Shown: positions 51,730-61,320, numbered from the stretch's first letter. The stretch is DNA of 64,000 nucleotides from Pseudothioclava sp033100795 (GCF_033100795.1 NZ_JAWLVI010000004.1:248001-312000); one strand, 5' to 3'. The notes: generated by a model not told the origin, from the letters alone. Made by a program: numbers and translations.

Positions 51730-52875
51730 TTACGCCCCCAGCGACAGAGCGGTCACGATCTCAAGCTGGCCAAAGCCGTTAAAGCGCGTGTTGGTTGCCG
51801 TCGAATAGGCGCCCATACCACGGAACACGACGAAATCGCCTTCTTGCAGGTCCGCCGGCAGCGGCACTTCACCGGGCAGCCGGTCAACGGAATCGCAAGT
51901 CGGGCCAAAGACGATCCGCGGATCGGCATTTCGCTCGCGACGCAGCCCCTCGGGCGAGTAAACGTCGATCCGGTCGATATTGCCGACCAGCGGAAGCTCG
52001 GCCAGACCGCCATAAACGCCGTCATTCAGGAACACATGCACGCCGTCACGCACCGCTTTGACGCGGGTCACATGGCTGAACGCGTCGCCAACCAGGCCGC
52101 GGCCCGGCTCGCACACCAGCGCGGGGCGGTTTTCGCCAAAGGCTTCGCCGGTCACGCGGTCGATCAGCGCGAAAATCGCCTCAAGCTCGGGCGCGGGACC
52201 TTGCGTGCGGTGGTTCGGGAAGCCGCCACCCACGTTCAGACGATGCGCCTGCACGCCCGCATTCTGGCAAATCTCGGCGGCGGTGCGGATATAGGTATCC
52301 CAAGCCGCCGGATCGGTGCATTGCGTGCCCGGATGGAAGGTGAGCGACGGGATAAAGCCCGCCGCCGCCGCGCGCGACAGCAGCACCGCCGCCAGCTCGG
52401 CGGTCGCACCGAATTTCGCACCGAAGTTATAGGCCGCGCCATTCACCGGCAGCTTGAAGCGCACCGAGATTTCACGCCCTTGCGCCGGAACCAGCTCGAT
52501 CAGCTTTTCCAGCTCGGAGATCGAATCGACCGACCAGGTCTTCACGTTCATTTCGACCGCATAGGCGATCTCGGCGCGCGAACGCACGGGGTTGTGGTAG
52601 TGCATCGCAGCACCGGGCGCGAGGCGCGAGATCATCTCGATCTCGGCGGGCGAGGCGACATCGAAGCCGCGCACACCGGCGGCCACGAGGTTCTCGATCA
52701 CCATTTCTTCGGGGTTCGATTTGACCGCGTAGGTCACAAGCCCCGGAAAGCCCTTGATAAAACGGTGCGCCGTCGCTTGCAGAACCGCAGGCGAGAACAC
52801 CAGAACCGGATGGTCGGGTTGCTTGTTACGGATCACTTCGACCGGGTTCGCCCAGATAGTCTTCGACAGTCCCAT
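51730..52875 (-). CDS. Ornithine decarboxylase, alanine-racemase-fold (group IV)
   Basis: This 381-residue PLP enzyme makes putrescine from ornithine; some members also use lysine. The PLP Lys is residue 52 in YAVKSNPEE, the phosphate-binding glycines are in NVGGGFP, the Arg/Glu cofactor contact is CEPGRGLVG near 256, and the active-site Cys from the partner subunit is in GPTCDSVDRL near 326. The end GAYSTATNTRFNGF is also diagnostic. GAAGGAGAAAG precedes the ATG at 52875. It is divergent from an Lrp/AsnC regulator. Confidence 0.93.
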   Translation of the reverse strand: MGLSKTIWANPVEVIRNKQPDHPVLVFSPAVLQATAHRFIKGFPGLVTYAVKSNPEEMVIENLVAAGVRGFDVASPAEIEMISRLAPGAAMHYHNPVRSRAEIAYAVEMNVKTWSVDSISELEKLIELVPAQGREISVRFKLPVNGAAYNFGAKFGATAELAAVLLSRAAAAGFIPSLTFHPGTQCTDPAAWDTYIRTAAEICQNAGVQAHRLNVGGGFPNHRTQGPAPELEAIFALIDRVTGEAFGENRPALVCEPGRGLVGDAFSHVTRVKAVRDGVHVFLNDGVYGGLAELPLVGNIDRIDVYSPEGLRRERNADPRIVFGPTCDSVDRLPGEVPLPADLQEGDFVVFRGMGAYSTATNTRFNGFGQLEIVTALSLGA

Positions 52876-52997
52876 AAGGCTTTCTCCTTCGCCAAATGAG
52901 TGGCAGCCACCTCTTGCCCCTGTGCGGGTTGGGAGCGCGCTTACGCGTTTCAACCAACCAGGCAAGGTACGTATGAGCCGCCCTTTTCCTGTCTTTT

Positions 52998-53063
52998 CAT
53001 ATTGCGCCATATGATGCACAAATGCACCGAGCGAAAGAGCAAAAATAACGCGAAATATCGTTA
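52998..53063. promoter_or_regulatory. Candidate operators between the ornithine decarboxylase and AsnC-type genes
   Basis: Two short inverted repeats lie in the 225-base divergent gap: CATAT-N6-ATATG (52998-53013) and TAACG-N8-CGTTA (53046-53063). Both are A/T-rich and 48 bases apart, as expected for a wrapping Lrp-family protein. The first lies about 120 bases from the decarboxylase start and the second about 40 bases from the regulator start. Assignment is by position only. Confidence 0.4.
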
Positions 53064-53100
53064 TAATGACGAAATTTCCGGTCAAATTGATAGGTGTTGC

Positions 53101-53532
53101 ATGGATGACCTAGATCGCGCGATTCTCGGGCTGCTTTCGGGGGATGCACGTATCTCCCTCGCGGTGATGGCGCGGCGCCTTAAGGTCGCGCGTTCGACCA
53201 TACAGGCGCGGCTGGAGCGGCTGGAGACCAGCGGCGTCATCGCGGGCTACACGGTGAAGCTGGGCGAGGCGGCGCGCGCGGGCCGTCTGCGCGCAACGGT
53301 TCTGCTTGAGATCGACCTCAAGGCGCAGCCCGCGATTCTGGGGAAGCTCAAATCCATCCCCGAGATCGAACGGATTTCCACCACCTCCGGGCGCGTTGAC
53401 CTGCTTTTGCAGGTTGCTGCGAACTCGACACCGCAACTCGACAAGGTGCTGGACGAGGTGGGCGCCCTGCCCGGCGTGCAGAACTCGGAAAGCCTGATTC
53501 ATCTGACGACGAAACTCGACCGAGCGGTATAA
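53101..53532 (+). CDS. Lrp/AsnC-family transcriptional regulator
   Basis: This 143-residue regulator has an HTH in about 15-45 (LAVMARRLKVARSTIQARLE) and a RAM domain (about 60-135). The start MDDLDRAILG follows AGGTG. Being divergent from ornithine decarboxylase, it probably senses ornithine, arginine or lysine and controls polyamine synthesis; this is inferred from gene order. Confidence 0.88.
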   Translation: MDDLDRAILGLLSGDARISLAVMARRLKVARSTIQARLERLETSGVIAGYTVKLGEAARAGRLRATVLLEIDLKAQPAILGKLKSIPEIERISTTSGRVDLLLQVAANSTPQLDKVLDEVGALPGVQNSESLIHLTTKLDRAV

Positions 53533-53602
53533 CCCGTCGAATCATAGCGCCCGCAGCCCCGCCCCGTGGTAGACTGGCCCGAGAGACTGACAGGAGGGGC
53601 AA

Positions 53603-54373
53603 ATGTCATTCCATGGAACGCCGTGCTGGTTCGAACTGGCAACCAGCGATCTTGATGCTGCAAAATCTTTCTATGGGGCGGTGTTTGGCTGGAAAACCAG
53701 CGATAGCGTTATGCCCGATTTCGAATACCGCCTTGCCAGCGCGGGCAAGGATATGGTTGCGGGCATGATGCCGCTTGAGATGTGTCCCGAGGGCGTGCCC
53801 CCCAATTGGCTGGTCTATTTCGCCGTAGACAACTGCGAGGCGGCAGCGATGGATGTGGCCGAGGCGGGCGGCCATGTTCTGCAAGAGCCGACCGTCATTC
53901 CGCGAACGGGCCAATTCGCGGTGCTGGCCGATCCGCAGGGCGCGGTGTTTGGCATCCTCGAACCCGAACCGATGGACACGCCCCCCGAAGGCGGCGCATG
54001 GGATCAGCGCGCGGCGGGGCATGGCAACTGGCTGGAACTGATGAGCACCGACCCTCAGGCAGGGATGGCCTTCTATTGTCGGCTTTTGGGATGGGCGCCC
54101 GATCAGGCGATGGATATGGGCGCGATGGGGAAATACCACCTCTTCACCCATCACGGCGCGCAGATCGGCGGCATGATGGGGCTTGGCCCCGCCCCCGTCC
54201 CGAACTGGTTGCCCTATTTCGGGGTCGATGATGTGGCAGCAGCGATCAAGGCTATCCGCAGCAACGGCGGCACCCTCTCACACGGCCCCGTCGAGGTTCC
54301 CGGCCCCGCGCTGATCTGCGTCGCGCAAGACCCGCAGGGCGCATGGTTCGCGATTGTCGGCCCGAAACCCTGA
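53603..54373 (+). CDS. VOC-superfamily protein with two glyoxalase-like domains
   Basis: This 256-residue protein has two tandem VOC domains (about 1-122 and 135-256). The first starts TPCWFELATSDLDAAKSFY and the second GNWLELMSTDPQAGMAFY; both include the PQGA.F strand near their ends. Such proteins bind a metal and a small ligand, as in glyoxalase, bleomycin-resistance or antibiotic-binding proteins. The metal ligands are not obvious enough to give a reaction. GGAGGGG precedes the ATG. Confidence 0.86.
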   Translation: MSFHGTPCWFELATSDLDAAKSFYGAVFGWKTSDSVMPDFEYRLASAGKDMVAGMMPLEMCPEGVPPNWLVYFAVDNCEAAAMDVAEAGGHVLQEPTVIPRTGQFAVLADPQGAVFGILEPEPMDTPPEGGAWDQRAAGHGNWLELMSTDPQAGMAFYCRLLGWAPDQAMDMGAMGKYHLFTHHGAQIGGMMGLGPAPVPNWLPYFGVDDVAAAIKAIRSNGGTLSHGPVEVPGPALICVAQDPQGAWFAIVGPKP

Positions 54374-54469
54374 TTTTACGCCGCATTTCGAGGCCGGACA
54401 GGCGTCTAAGGCTTTTCCTTGCAGGGTCTGCGCGCTAAAGAGCGCTCAAGCCCTAAAAGGACGTGACTG

Positions 54470-57400
54470 ATGACGATGGAAAAGACCTTCGACGCGCAAT
54501 CCGCAGAAAAGCGCATCTATGACAAATGGGAAGAGGCAGGCGCCTTCAAGGCGGGGGCGAATGCGTCCCGCACCGAGACCTTCTGCGTCATGATCCCGCC
54601 ACCCAACGTCACGGGCGCGCTCCACGTCGGTCACGCCTTCAACAACACGATTCAGGATATTCTGGTGCGCTGGCACCGGATGCGCGGCTTCGACACGCTC
54701 TGGCAGCCGGGACAGGACCACGCGGGCATCGCGACCCAACTCATGGTGGAAAAGGAACTCGCCAAGACCGGCCAGCCCAAGCGCACCGACATGGGCCGCG
54801 ACGCCTTCCTTGAGAAAGTCTGGGAATGGAAGGGCCAGTATGGCTCGACCATCATCAACCAGCTCAAGCGCCTTGGCTCGTCCTGCGACTGGTCGCGCAA
54901 CGCCTTTACCATGTCGGGTGCGCCCAATGCACCGGCGGGCGAAGAGGGCAACTTCCACGATGCCGTGATCAAGGTCTTTGTGGAGATGTATAACAAGGGT
55001 CTCATCTACCGCGGCAAGCGGCTGGTGAACTGGGATCCCCATTTCGAAACCGCGATTTCCGACCTTGAGGTCGAAAACATCGAAGTCGCGGGCCATATGT
55101 GGCACTTCAAATACCCGCTCGCGGGCGGCGCCACCTACGAATATGTCGAGAAAGACGAAGACGGCAACGTCACCCTGCGCGAGACCCGCGATTACATTTC
55201 CATCGCGACGACGCGGCCCGAAACCATGCTGGGCGATGGCGCAGTGGCCGTGCACCCGTCGGACGAGCGTTACGCCCCGATCGTGGGGATGCTGTGCGAA
55301 ATTCCGGTGGGGCCGAAAGAGCACCGCCGCCTGATCCCGATCATCACCGACGAATACCCCGATCCGACCTTCGGCTCGGGCGCGGTCAAGATCACCGGCG
55401 CGCATGACTTCAACGACTATCAGGTCGCCAAGCGCGGCAATCTGCCGATGTATCGCCTGATGGACACCAAAGGCGCGATGCGGGCCGATGGCGCCAGCTA
55501 TGAAGACTGCGCCAAGCGTGCGATGGAAATCTCGCGCGGCGCTTCCTTTACCGAGGCCGAGATCGACACGCTGAACCTCATCCCCGAGGAACTGCGCGGC
55601 CTCGACCGGATGGACGCCCGCAAGGCGGTGGTTGACCAGATCAACGCCGAAGGGCTGGCCGTGATGACGACCGCTTTGGTGAAGGACGACGAAGGCAACG
55701 AGGTCGAGACCCTTGTGCCCTACGTCGAGAACAAGCCGATCATGCAGCCCTTCGGGGATCGTTCCAAGGTCGTGATCGAGCCGATGCTGACCGACCAGTG
55801 GTATGTCGATGCCGAGAAAATCGTCGGCAAGGCGCTCGACGCCGTGCGCGACGGCCGCACCAAGATCATGCCCGAAGCGGGCGAAAAGACCTATTTCCAC
55901 TGGCTGGAAAACATCGAGCCGTGGTGCATCTCGCGTCAGCTTTGGTGGGGCCACCAGATCCCGGTGTGGTATGGTCCGGCATTCGACGAAACTGGCACCG
56001 TGACGACCGGCCTCATCCCGTTTTGCGCGCCCACGGGGACTGATGCTTTGGCGAAGGCACAGGCGTATTATCGCGATCTTCTGGGCCCGATTGATGTTTC
56101 GCTTGCCGAGGAAGAGGACGGCCTTGTCGAGGCGGTTCTGAATCTGAACAGAGGACTTATTTTCAGCGACGGCGACGGGAAATACGCAGCGATTGAACTG
56201 ATCCGCGACCCCGACGTGCTCGACACCTGGTTCTCGTCGGGCCTCTGGCCGATCGGCACGCTTGGCTGGCCGAACTGGGACGAGAGCACCTCGAAATACT
56301 TCCCGACCGACGTCCTTGTGACCGGCTTTGACATCCTGTTCTTCTGGGTCGCCCGGATGATGATGATGCAGCTTGCCGTCGTCGACGAAATCCCCTTCCA
56401 CACCGTCTACCTGCACCAACTTGTCCGCGACGAGAAGGGCAAGAAGATGTCGAAAACCACGGGCAACGTCATCGACCCGCTGGAGATCATCGACGAATAC
56501 GGCGCCGACGCGCTGCGCATGACGAATGCGGCGATGGCCTCGATCGGCGGCGTGCTCAAGCTCTCGAAAGACCGGATCGCGGGCTATCGCAACTTCGGCA
56601 CGAAAATCTGGAACGCCACCCGCTTTGCCGAGATGAACGGCGTGTTCGAGGGCGCGCCCGTCGCAGGCATCCCGCAGCCCACGCACACCGTGAACAAGTG
56701 GATCATCGGTGAGACCGCGAAAATCCGCGAGCTGGTGGACGAGGCCTTCGGCGCCTACCGCTTCAACGAGGCCGCCCTTGGCCTTTACGCCTTTGTCTGG
56801 GGCAAGGTCTGCGACTGGTATGTCGAATTCGCCAAACCGCTGTTCGATGGCGAGCACGCCGCCGAGACGCGCGAAACCATGCGGTGGGTGCTGGATCAGT
56901 CCTACGTCCTGATGCACCCGGTCATGCCCTTCATCACCGAAGAGCTGTGGGAACTGACGGGCGAGCGCGCGAAGATGCTCGTCCATGCCGACTGGCCCGG
57001 CTACACCACCGCCGATCTGGTGGACGAAGCCGCCGACCGCGAGATGAACTGGGTGATCGAACTGATCGAGGCGATCCGGTCCTCGCGCACGCAGATGGGT
57101 GTGCCGGTTGGCCTGAAACTGCCGATGGTTCTGGCCGAGGCAGACGAGGCCGCCCGCGCCGCGATTGCCCGTAACGAGGCGCTGATCTTCCGCCTTGCGC
57201 GCATCGACAGCATCACCGAAACGGCGATCCCGAAAGGCGCGATCTCGATCCCCGCGCAGGGTGCACTGTTTGGCCTGCCCCTTGAGGGCGTCATCGACAT
57301 CGGCGCCGAGAAAGCGCGGCTTGAAAAGGCTCTGGCCAAGATGGAAAAGGAAATCGGCGGCCTGAGCGGGCGTCTGTCGAACCCGAAATTCCTTGAGAAA

Positions 57401-57505
57401 GCCGAAGAAGAGGTCATCACGGAAACCCGTGAGGCGCTGGCGCTGAAAGAGGAAGAGGCCGGCAAGGTGGCCGAGGCCGTCAAACGTCTGGCGGAGCTTG
57501 GCTGA
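54470..57505 (+). CDS. valS: Valyl-tRNA synthetase
   Basis: ValRS charges tRNA-Val and edits mischarged threonine. This protein has 1011 residues. The class I HIGH motif is LHVGH at 51-55, the CP1 editing domain spans about 200-440 with ATTRPETMLGD, and KMSKT lies near 658 in KGKKMSKTTGNVIDP. The C-terminal anticodon-binding domain ends in a coiled coil (about 945-1005: EKALAKMEKEIGGLSGRL). AAAAGGA precedes the ATG at 54470; a second ATG two codons on is possible. It overlaps the start of the next gene (TGATG). Confidence 0.97.
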   Translation: MTMEKTFDAQSAEKRIYDKWEEAGAFKAGANASRTETFCVMIPPPNVTGALHVGHAFNNTIQDILVRWHRMRGFDTLWQPGQDHAGIATQLMVEKELAKTGQPKRTDMGRDAFLEKVWEWKGQYGSTIINQLKRLGSSCDWSRNAFTMSGAPNAPAGEEGNFHDAVIKVFVEMYNKGLIYRGKRLVNWDPHFETAISDLEVENIEVAGHMWHFKYPLAGGATYEYVEKDEDGNVTLRETRDYISIATTRPETMLGDGAVAVHPSDERYAPIVGMLCEIPVGPKEHRRLIPIITDEYPDPTFGSGAVKITGAHDFNDYQVAKRGNLPMYRLMDTKGAMRADGASYEDCAKRAMEISRGASFTEAEIDTLNLIPEELRGLDRMDARKAVVDQINAEGLAVMTTALVKDDEGNEVETLVPYVENKPIMQPFGDRSKVVIEPMLTDQWYVDAEKIVGKALDAVRDGRTKIMPEAGEKTYFHWLENIEPWCISRQLWWGHQIPVWYGPAFDETGTVTTGLIPFCAPTGTDALAKAQAYYRDLLGPIDVSLAEEEDGLVEAVLNLNRGLIFSDGDGKYAAIELIRDPDVLDTWFSSGLWPIGTLGWPNWDESTSKYFPTDVLVTGFDILFFWVARMMMMQLAVVDEIPFHTVYLHQLVRDEKGKKMSKTTGNVIDPLEIIDEYGADALRMTNAAMASIGGVLKLSKDRIAGYRNFGTKIWNATRFAEMNGVFEGAPVAGIPQPTHTVNKWIIGETAKIRELVDEAFGAYRFNEAALGLYAFVWGKVCDWYVEFAKPLFDGEHAAETRETMRWVLDQSYVLMHPVMPFITEELWELTGERAKMLVHADWPGYTTADLVDEAADREMNWVIELIEAIRSSRTQMGVPVGLKLPMVLAEADEAARAAIARNEALIFRLARIDSITETAIPKGAISIPAQGALFGLPLEGVIDIGAEKARLEKALAKMEKEIGGLSGRLSNPKFLEKAEEEVITETREALALKEEEAGKVAEAVKRLAELG

Positions 57506-57840
57506 TGGCAAACTGGCTTGAGCGTCTGGCAGAACGACGGATGCTCAAGGCACGGACCGAAGGCCAGATGGAAAAACTGGCGGGCGAGGGGAAACCCCTG
57601 CCCGACCGCTCGGGCGAAGCGCATCTGAGCGCGGGCGAGGCTGTGGGCTTTCGGATGATGGCCGCGGCGGGCGTCCTGCCCGAAGAGATCGCCCTGAAAA
57701 AGCAGGTCGAAGCCGCGCGTGAGGCACTGGAGGCGGCCAAGGGCACCGAGAACGAGAAAGCCGCAATGGCGCGGCTTTCTGAGTTGATGATGAAACAGGC
57801 GATTGCCGAAGAGGCGCGGCGCAAGTTTCTGAAAGGCTGA
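57505..57840 (+). CDS. DUF1992 (DnaJ-homologue-type) protein
   Basis: This 111-residue helical protein has the DUF1992 core, with AEGQMEKLAGEGKPLPDRSG-type sequence near 15-37 and a C-terminal helix rich in Glu, Ala and Lys. The family is annotated in DnaJ-like proteins, with no defined biochemical role. The ATG overlaps the valS stop, so it is co-translated with ValRS, and its stop directly abuts that of the convergent crotonase gene. Confidence 0.85.
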   Translation: MANWLERLAERRMLKARTEGQMEKLAGEGKPLPDRSGEAHLSAGEAVGFRMMAAAGVLPEEIALKKQVEAAREALEAAKGTENEKAAMARLSELMMKQAIAEEARRKFLKG

Positions 57841-58626
57841 TCAACCGAAATTCGGGGCGCGTTTTTGCAGATTGGCGGCGATGACCTCCATCTGGTCGGG
57901 CTTGCCGATCAGATCGGTCTGCTCGCGGCTTTCGGCCATCAGAACCGCCGCTTCATCCGCCGTGTAGGCCAGCGACACCAACCGCTTGGCCGCGCGGATC
58001 GCCGAGGGGCTGCGCATGGCGATCCCTTGCGCCAGTTCCAGCGCACGCGCCAGCGGATCGTCGGCAATCTCGGTCACCATCCCCCATTGCTCGGCCTGCG
58101 CCGCCAAAACGGGCTCGGCCGTGTAGGTCAGGCGGCGCAAGACATCGGCGCGGACCAGCTCGGGCAGGGTCACCATGCCGCCCATGTCGGGGATAAGCCC
58201 CCATTTCATCTCCATCACGGACAGGCGCGTCCCGGGCGCCGCGATCCGCATATCGGCCCCCATCGCCAGTTGCAGCCCCGCGCCATAGGCCACCCCCTGC
58301 AGCGCGGCGATTACCGGCACCGGAAGCGCACGCCACGCCAGCGAGAATTGCTGGAACCGGTTGGCCGTCCCATGCGTGCGCGGCATGATCAGCGCCTCCA
58401 TATCGCCGCCCGCAAGAACCGAGAACATCGCCACATCAAGCCCCGCGCAAAAGGCCTCTCCCGCCCCCGTCAGCACGACGGCGCGCAGATCGGGGCGCTT
58501 GGTCAGCTCCCCGGCGGTCGCGATAACCGCGTCGATCATCTCCATATCGACCGCGTTCATCTTGTCAGAGCGGTTCAGCCGCACCAGCGCGACCCCACCT
58601 TGCCATTCAACAGTAACCCGATCCAT
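57841..58626 (-). CDS. Enoyl-CoA hydratase/isomerase family protein
   Basis: This 261-residue crotonase-fold protein has the oxyanion-hole segments GEAFCAGLDVAMF near 56-68 and ALQGVAYGAGLQLAMGAD near 108-125. The E. coli hydratase Glu pair is not clearly kept in the second site (SVMEMKWGLIPDMGG), so the exact reaction (hydration, isomerisation or hydrolysis) is open. Two consecutive ATG codons exist; GGAGGGG favours the second (58626). It ends immediately against the DUF1992 gene. Confidence 0.87.
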   Translation of the reverse strand: MDRVTVEWQGGVALVRLNRSDKMNAVDMEMIDAVIATAGELTKRPDLRAVVLTGAGEAFCAGLDVAMFSVLAGGDMEALIMPRTHGTANRFQQFSLAWRALPVPVIAALQGVAYGAGLQLAMGADMRIAAPGTRLSVMEMKWGLIPDMGGMVTLPELVRADVLRRLTYTAEPVLAAQAEQWGMVTEIADDPLARALELAQGIAMRSPSAIRAAKRLVSLAYTADEAAVLMAESREQTDLIGKPDQMEVIAANLQKRAPNFG

Positions 58627-58747
58627 CATCCCCTCCGCTGTTTCCCAAACTATAGCCGTTCAAACGCGCCCCCCCAGCCCCTCAGCCGCGGCCTGACGCA
58701 ACGAAACACGCTTGCCCGACGCGAGGTCATGCCCTACGCCTGCACTC

Positions 58748-59854
58748 ATGACTGGTCCTCGCTACACCCCGCTTGTCTCGTCCCTGTCCTCCTCGGTGCC
58801 CTTTGTCGGCCCCGAGACCATCGAGCGCACCACCGGACAGCCCTTTCGCGCGCGCCTTGGCGCGAATGAAAACGGCTTCGGCCCCAGCCCCCGCGCAATT
58901 GCCGCAATGGCTGCAGCGGCGGGGGAGGCGTGGCAATATGGCGACCCGACCAACCATGATCTGAAAACCGCGCTGGCTGCGCATCTTGGGTGCACGCCCG
59001 AAAATATCGCTGTGGGCGAAGGGATCGACGGGCTTTTGGGCTATCTGGTGCGGATGCTGATCGCGCCGGGCGATATAGTCGTCACCTCGCTAGGCGCCTA
59101 TCCGACCTTCAATTTTCATGTCACGGGCTTTGGCGGACGGCTGGAGATGGTCCCCTATGCGGGCGATTTCGAAGACCCTGACGCATTGATCGAGGCCGCG
59201 CTTTTGCACCGCCCGAAGCTTGTCTATCTGGCCAATCCCGATAACCCGATGGGCAGCCATCACCCCGCCGCCACCATCGAGCGGATGATCGAACGCCTCC
59301 CCGAGGGCAGCCTTCTGGTGCTGGACGAAGCCTATATCGAGTTCGCTCCCGACGGCACCGCGCCGCAGATCGACCCGAACGACCCGCGGGTCATCCGTAT
59401 GCGCACCTTCTCAAAGGCGCATGGCCTGGCAGGTGCGCGCGTGGGCTATGCGATCGGCGCGCCCGATCTGATCCAGAGCTTCGACAAAATCCGCAACCAT
59501 TTCGGGATGAGCCGGATCAGTCAGGCGGGCGCCTTGGCCGCATTGCAAGACACGACCTGGGCCAGCTTCATGCGCCGCCTGATTGCCGCCGCGCGTGACC
59601 GCATCGCGCAGACTGCGCGCGACAACGGGCTGGTGCCGCTGGCTTCGGCCACCAATTTCGTCGCGGTCGATTGCGGGCAGGACGGAGCCTTCGCCCGCGC
59701 GGTGCTGCAAGCGCTGGCGGATGAGGGCGTTTTCGTGCGGATGCCGGGCGCGGCGCCGATGGATCGCTGCATCCGCATCTCCTGCGCGCCTGATACCGAT
59801 TTGGGCATTCTGGCCGAGGCACTGCCGCGCGCCTTGGCAAAAGCGCGCGGCTAG
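58748..59854 (+). CDS. HisC-type aminotransferase (histidinol-phosphate aminotransferase family)
   Basis: This 368-residue fold-type I PLP enzyme carries the HisC features RLGANENGFGPSP near 40, LANPDNPMG near 163, and the PLP Lys in TFSKAHGLAGARVGY near 222. It could act in histidine synthesis or on aromatic amino acids; the rest of the his operon is not here, so a paralogue is possible. The ATG at 58748 is the most downstream start that keeps the family N terminus; no strong ribosome site is seen. Confidence 0.85.
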   Translation: MTGPRYTPLVSSLSSSVPFVGPETIERTTGQPFRARLGANENGFGPSPRAIAAMAAAAGEAWQYGDPTNHDLKTALAAHLGCTPENIAVGEGIDGLLGYLVRMLIAPGDIVVTSLGAYPTFNFHVTGFGGRLEMVPYAGDFEDPDALIEAALLHRPKLVYLANPDNPMGSHHPAATIERMIERLPEGSLLVLDEAYIEFAPDGTAPQIDPNDPRVIRMRTFSKAHGLAGARVGYAIGAPDLIQSFDKIRNHFGMSRISQAGALAALQDTTWASFMRRLIAAARDRIAQTARDNGLVPLASATNFVAVDCGQDGAFARAVLQALADEGVFVRMPGAAPMDRCIRISCAPDTDLGILAEALPRALAKARG

Positions 59855-59947
59855 GCGCTATTCCACCGATCACGCATCCCTCGCGCGCTGGTGATTTGCG
59901 CGCAAGGGTGCTGCCCGTTACTCCCTGTCCAAAAGGGAGAACCCATC

Positions 59948-60127
59948 ATGAGCAGAGCAAAGAAGCGCACCGCAATCCTAAGCCCCCTGGCCTTCGCACT
60001 GGCCTTCGGCGCCTATGCCGAAACGCCGGTGACAAGCATGGCACGGCTTCAAGACCAAACCGCCGCCGAAGCCTCGGCCGATCTGGACTGGATGCTCGAC
60101 TGGATCGAAAAGTCCGGTCAGGCCTGA
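59948..60127 (+). CDS. Small secreted or anchored peptide
   Basis: This 59-residue open frame has AAAAGGGAGAA just before its ATG, one of the best ribosome sites in the window. It encodes a basic start, a hydrophobic core and an Ala-x-Ala site (LSPLAFALAFGAYA, cut near residue 24), leaving an acidic peptide of about 35 residues with one Trp pair (DLDWMLDWIEKSGQA). I know no homologue. Its 3' end overlaps the convergent aminotransferase gene by 10 bases. Confidence 0.65.
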   Translation: MSRAKKRTAILSPLAFALAFGAYAETPVTSMARLQDQTAAEASADLDWMLDWIEKSGQA

Positions 60128-61320
60128 ACCGCCAGAACCCCTGCGGCGGCGGCCAGACCGCCCTTGCCGTGGGGGATATTCAACGCCTGAAGCCCCGCCT
60201 CCATAACCCCCAGAACGCCAAGCGTCATATGGGCGTTCACATGCCCCATATGGGCGACGCGCAGGAAATCCCCCTCACGCGGATCGCCGAAGGGCACCAT
60301 CCCAAGACCGATGCCAAGGGTAACGCCCGCTACCTCTTCGGCCCATTTTCGAAGCTGCCCCGCGCCGCCAGAGCCGATCCGCGCCGCCGTTACCGAATGG
60401 GCACGACAGGCCTGATCGGGCATGTTCAGGGCCAGATCACCGCCCTGCCCCCAAGCCTCGAACGCAGCCCAGACCGCGCGGGCAAGCGCTCCGTGACGCG
60501 CCCAGACCTGCGCAAGACCTTCTTCGTCAAGGATCATCGGCAAGGCCTCGGCCAGCCCGAACAAATGATGCGTGGGCGCAGTGCCGCCAAAATGCTGGTA
60601 GTAAAACTCGGGGAAGGCGCGCGCCGTCCAGTCCCAATAGGGCGTGCGCAGATCGGCCGCGCGCCCCTCCTCCAGCGCCTTGTCCGAGAACCAGACAAAC
60701 CCCAGACCCGGCGGCACCATCAGCCCTTTCTGGCTGGCCGCGACCATCACATCGACGCCCCAGTCATCCATGCGAAACTCGTCGCACCCGAGCGAGGCGA
60801 TACAATCCACCAGCAAAAGCGCCGGATGCCCCGCCGCATCAATTGCCGCCCGCATCGCGGGAATATCGTTGCGCACGGATGTTGCGGTATCGACATGGCT
60901 GACCAGAACCGCCTTGATCTGATGCGCGGTATCGGCACGCAAGGCCGCCTCAAGCCGCGCCGGATCGGCGGGCGAGGCAAGGCCGAAGTCGATCGTCTCG
61001 ACCGCGACACCCATCTGGCGCGCATGATGCGCCCAGCCTTCGCCGAACCGCCCCGTAACCAGCACCAGTGCCTTGTCGCCGCGCGAAAACACGTTCGAGA
61101 TCGCCGCCTCCCACGCGCCATGCCCGTTCGACATATAGATCGCAACATGACTCGAAGACATCGCCACGCGGCGCAGATCGGCAATCACCCGCGCCGTCAG
61201 ATCGACCAGTTCGCCCGCATAGATATTCGGTGCTGCCCTGTGCATCGCGCGCAGCACGCGGTCGGGCATGACCGACGGACCGGGAATGGCAAGATAGGGA
61301 CGTCCATGAGAAAGCGGCAT
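60118..61320 (-). CDS. Class V aminotransferase (serine-glyoxylate/alanine-glyoxylate type)
   Basis: This 400-residue PLP enzyme is of the SGAT/AGT group. Visible are YLAIPGPSVMPDRVLRAM at the start, MSNGHGAWEAAISNVF near 60-75, HVDTATSVRNDI near 140, and the PLP Lys in AASQKGLMVPPG near 192. It could transfer amino groups from serine, alanine or aspartate to glyoxylate, or act on pyridoxamine; the sequence does not decide. The ATG at 61320 has GGAG 7 bases upstream and is preferred to one at 61347. Confidence 0.88.
   Translation of the reverse strand: MPLSHGRPYLAIPGPSVMPDRVLRAMHRAAPNIYAGELVDLTARVIADLRRVAMSSSHVAIYMSNGHGAWEAAISNVFSRGDKALVLVTGRFGEGWAHHARQMGVAVETIDFGLASPADPARLEAALRADTAHQIKAVLVSHVDTATSVRNDIPAMRAAIDAAGHPALLLVDCIASLGCDEFRMDDWGVDVMVAASQKGLMVPPGLGFVWFSDKALEEGRAADLRTPYWDWTARAFPEFYYQHFGGTAPTHHLFGLAEALPMILDEEGLAQVWARHGALARAVWAAFEAWGQGGDLALNMPDQACRAHSVTAARIGSGGAGQLRKWAEEVAGVTLGIGLGMVPFGDPREGDFLRVAHMGHVNAHMTLGVLGVMEAGLQALNIPHGKGGLAAAAGVLAVQA

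Noticed and set aside
54446..57511. A 1021-residue open frame antisense to valS
   Set aside because: It is a shadow frame from high-GC codon bias. ValS carries intact HIGH and KMSKS motifs on the plus strand, and the antisense product is His/Arg/Gly-rich without family features.
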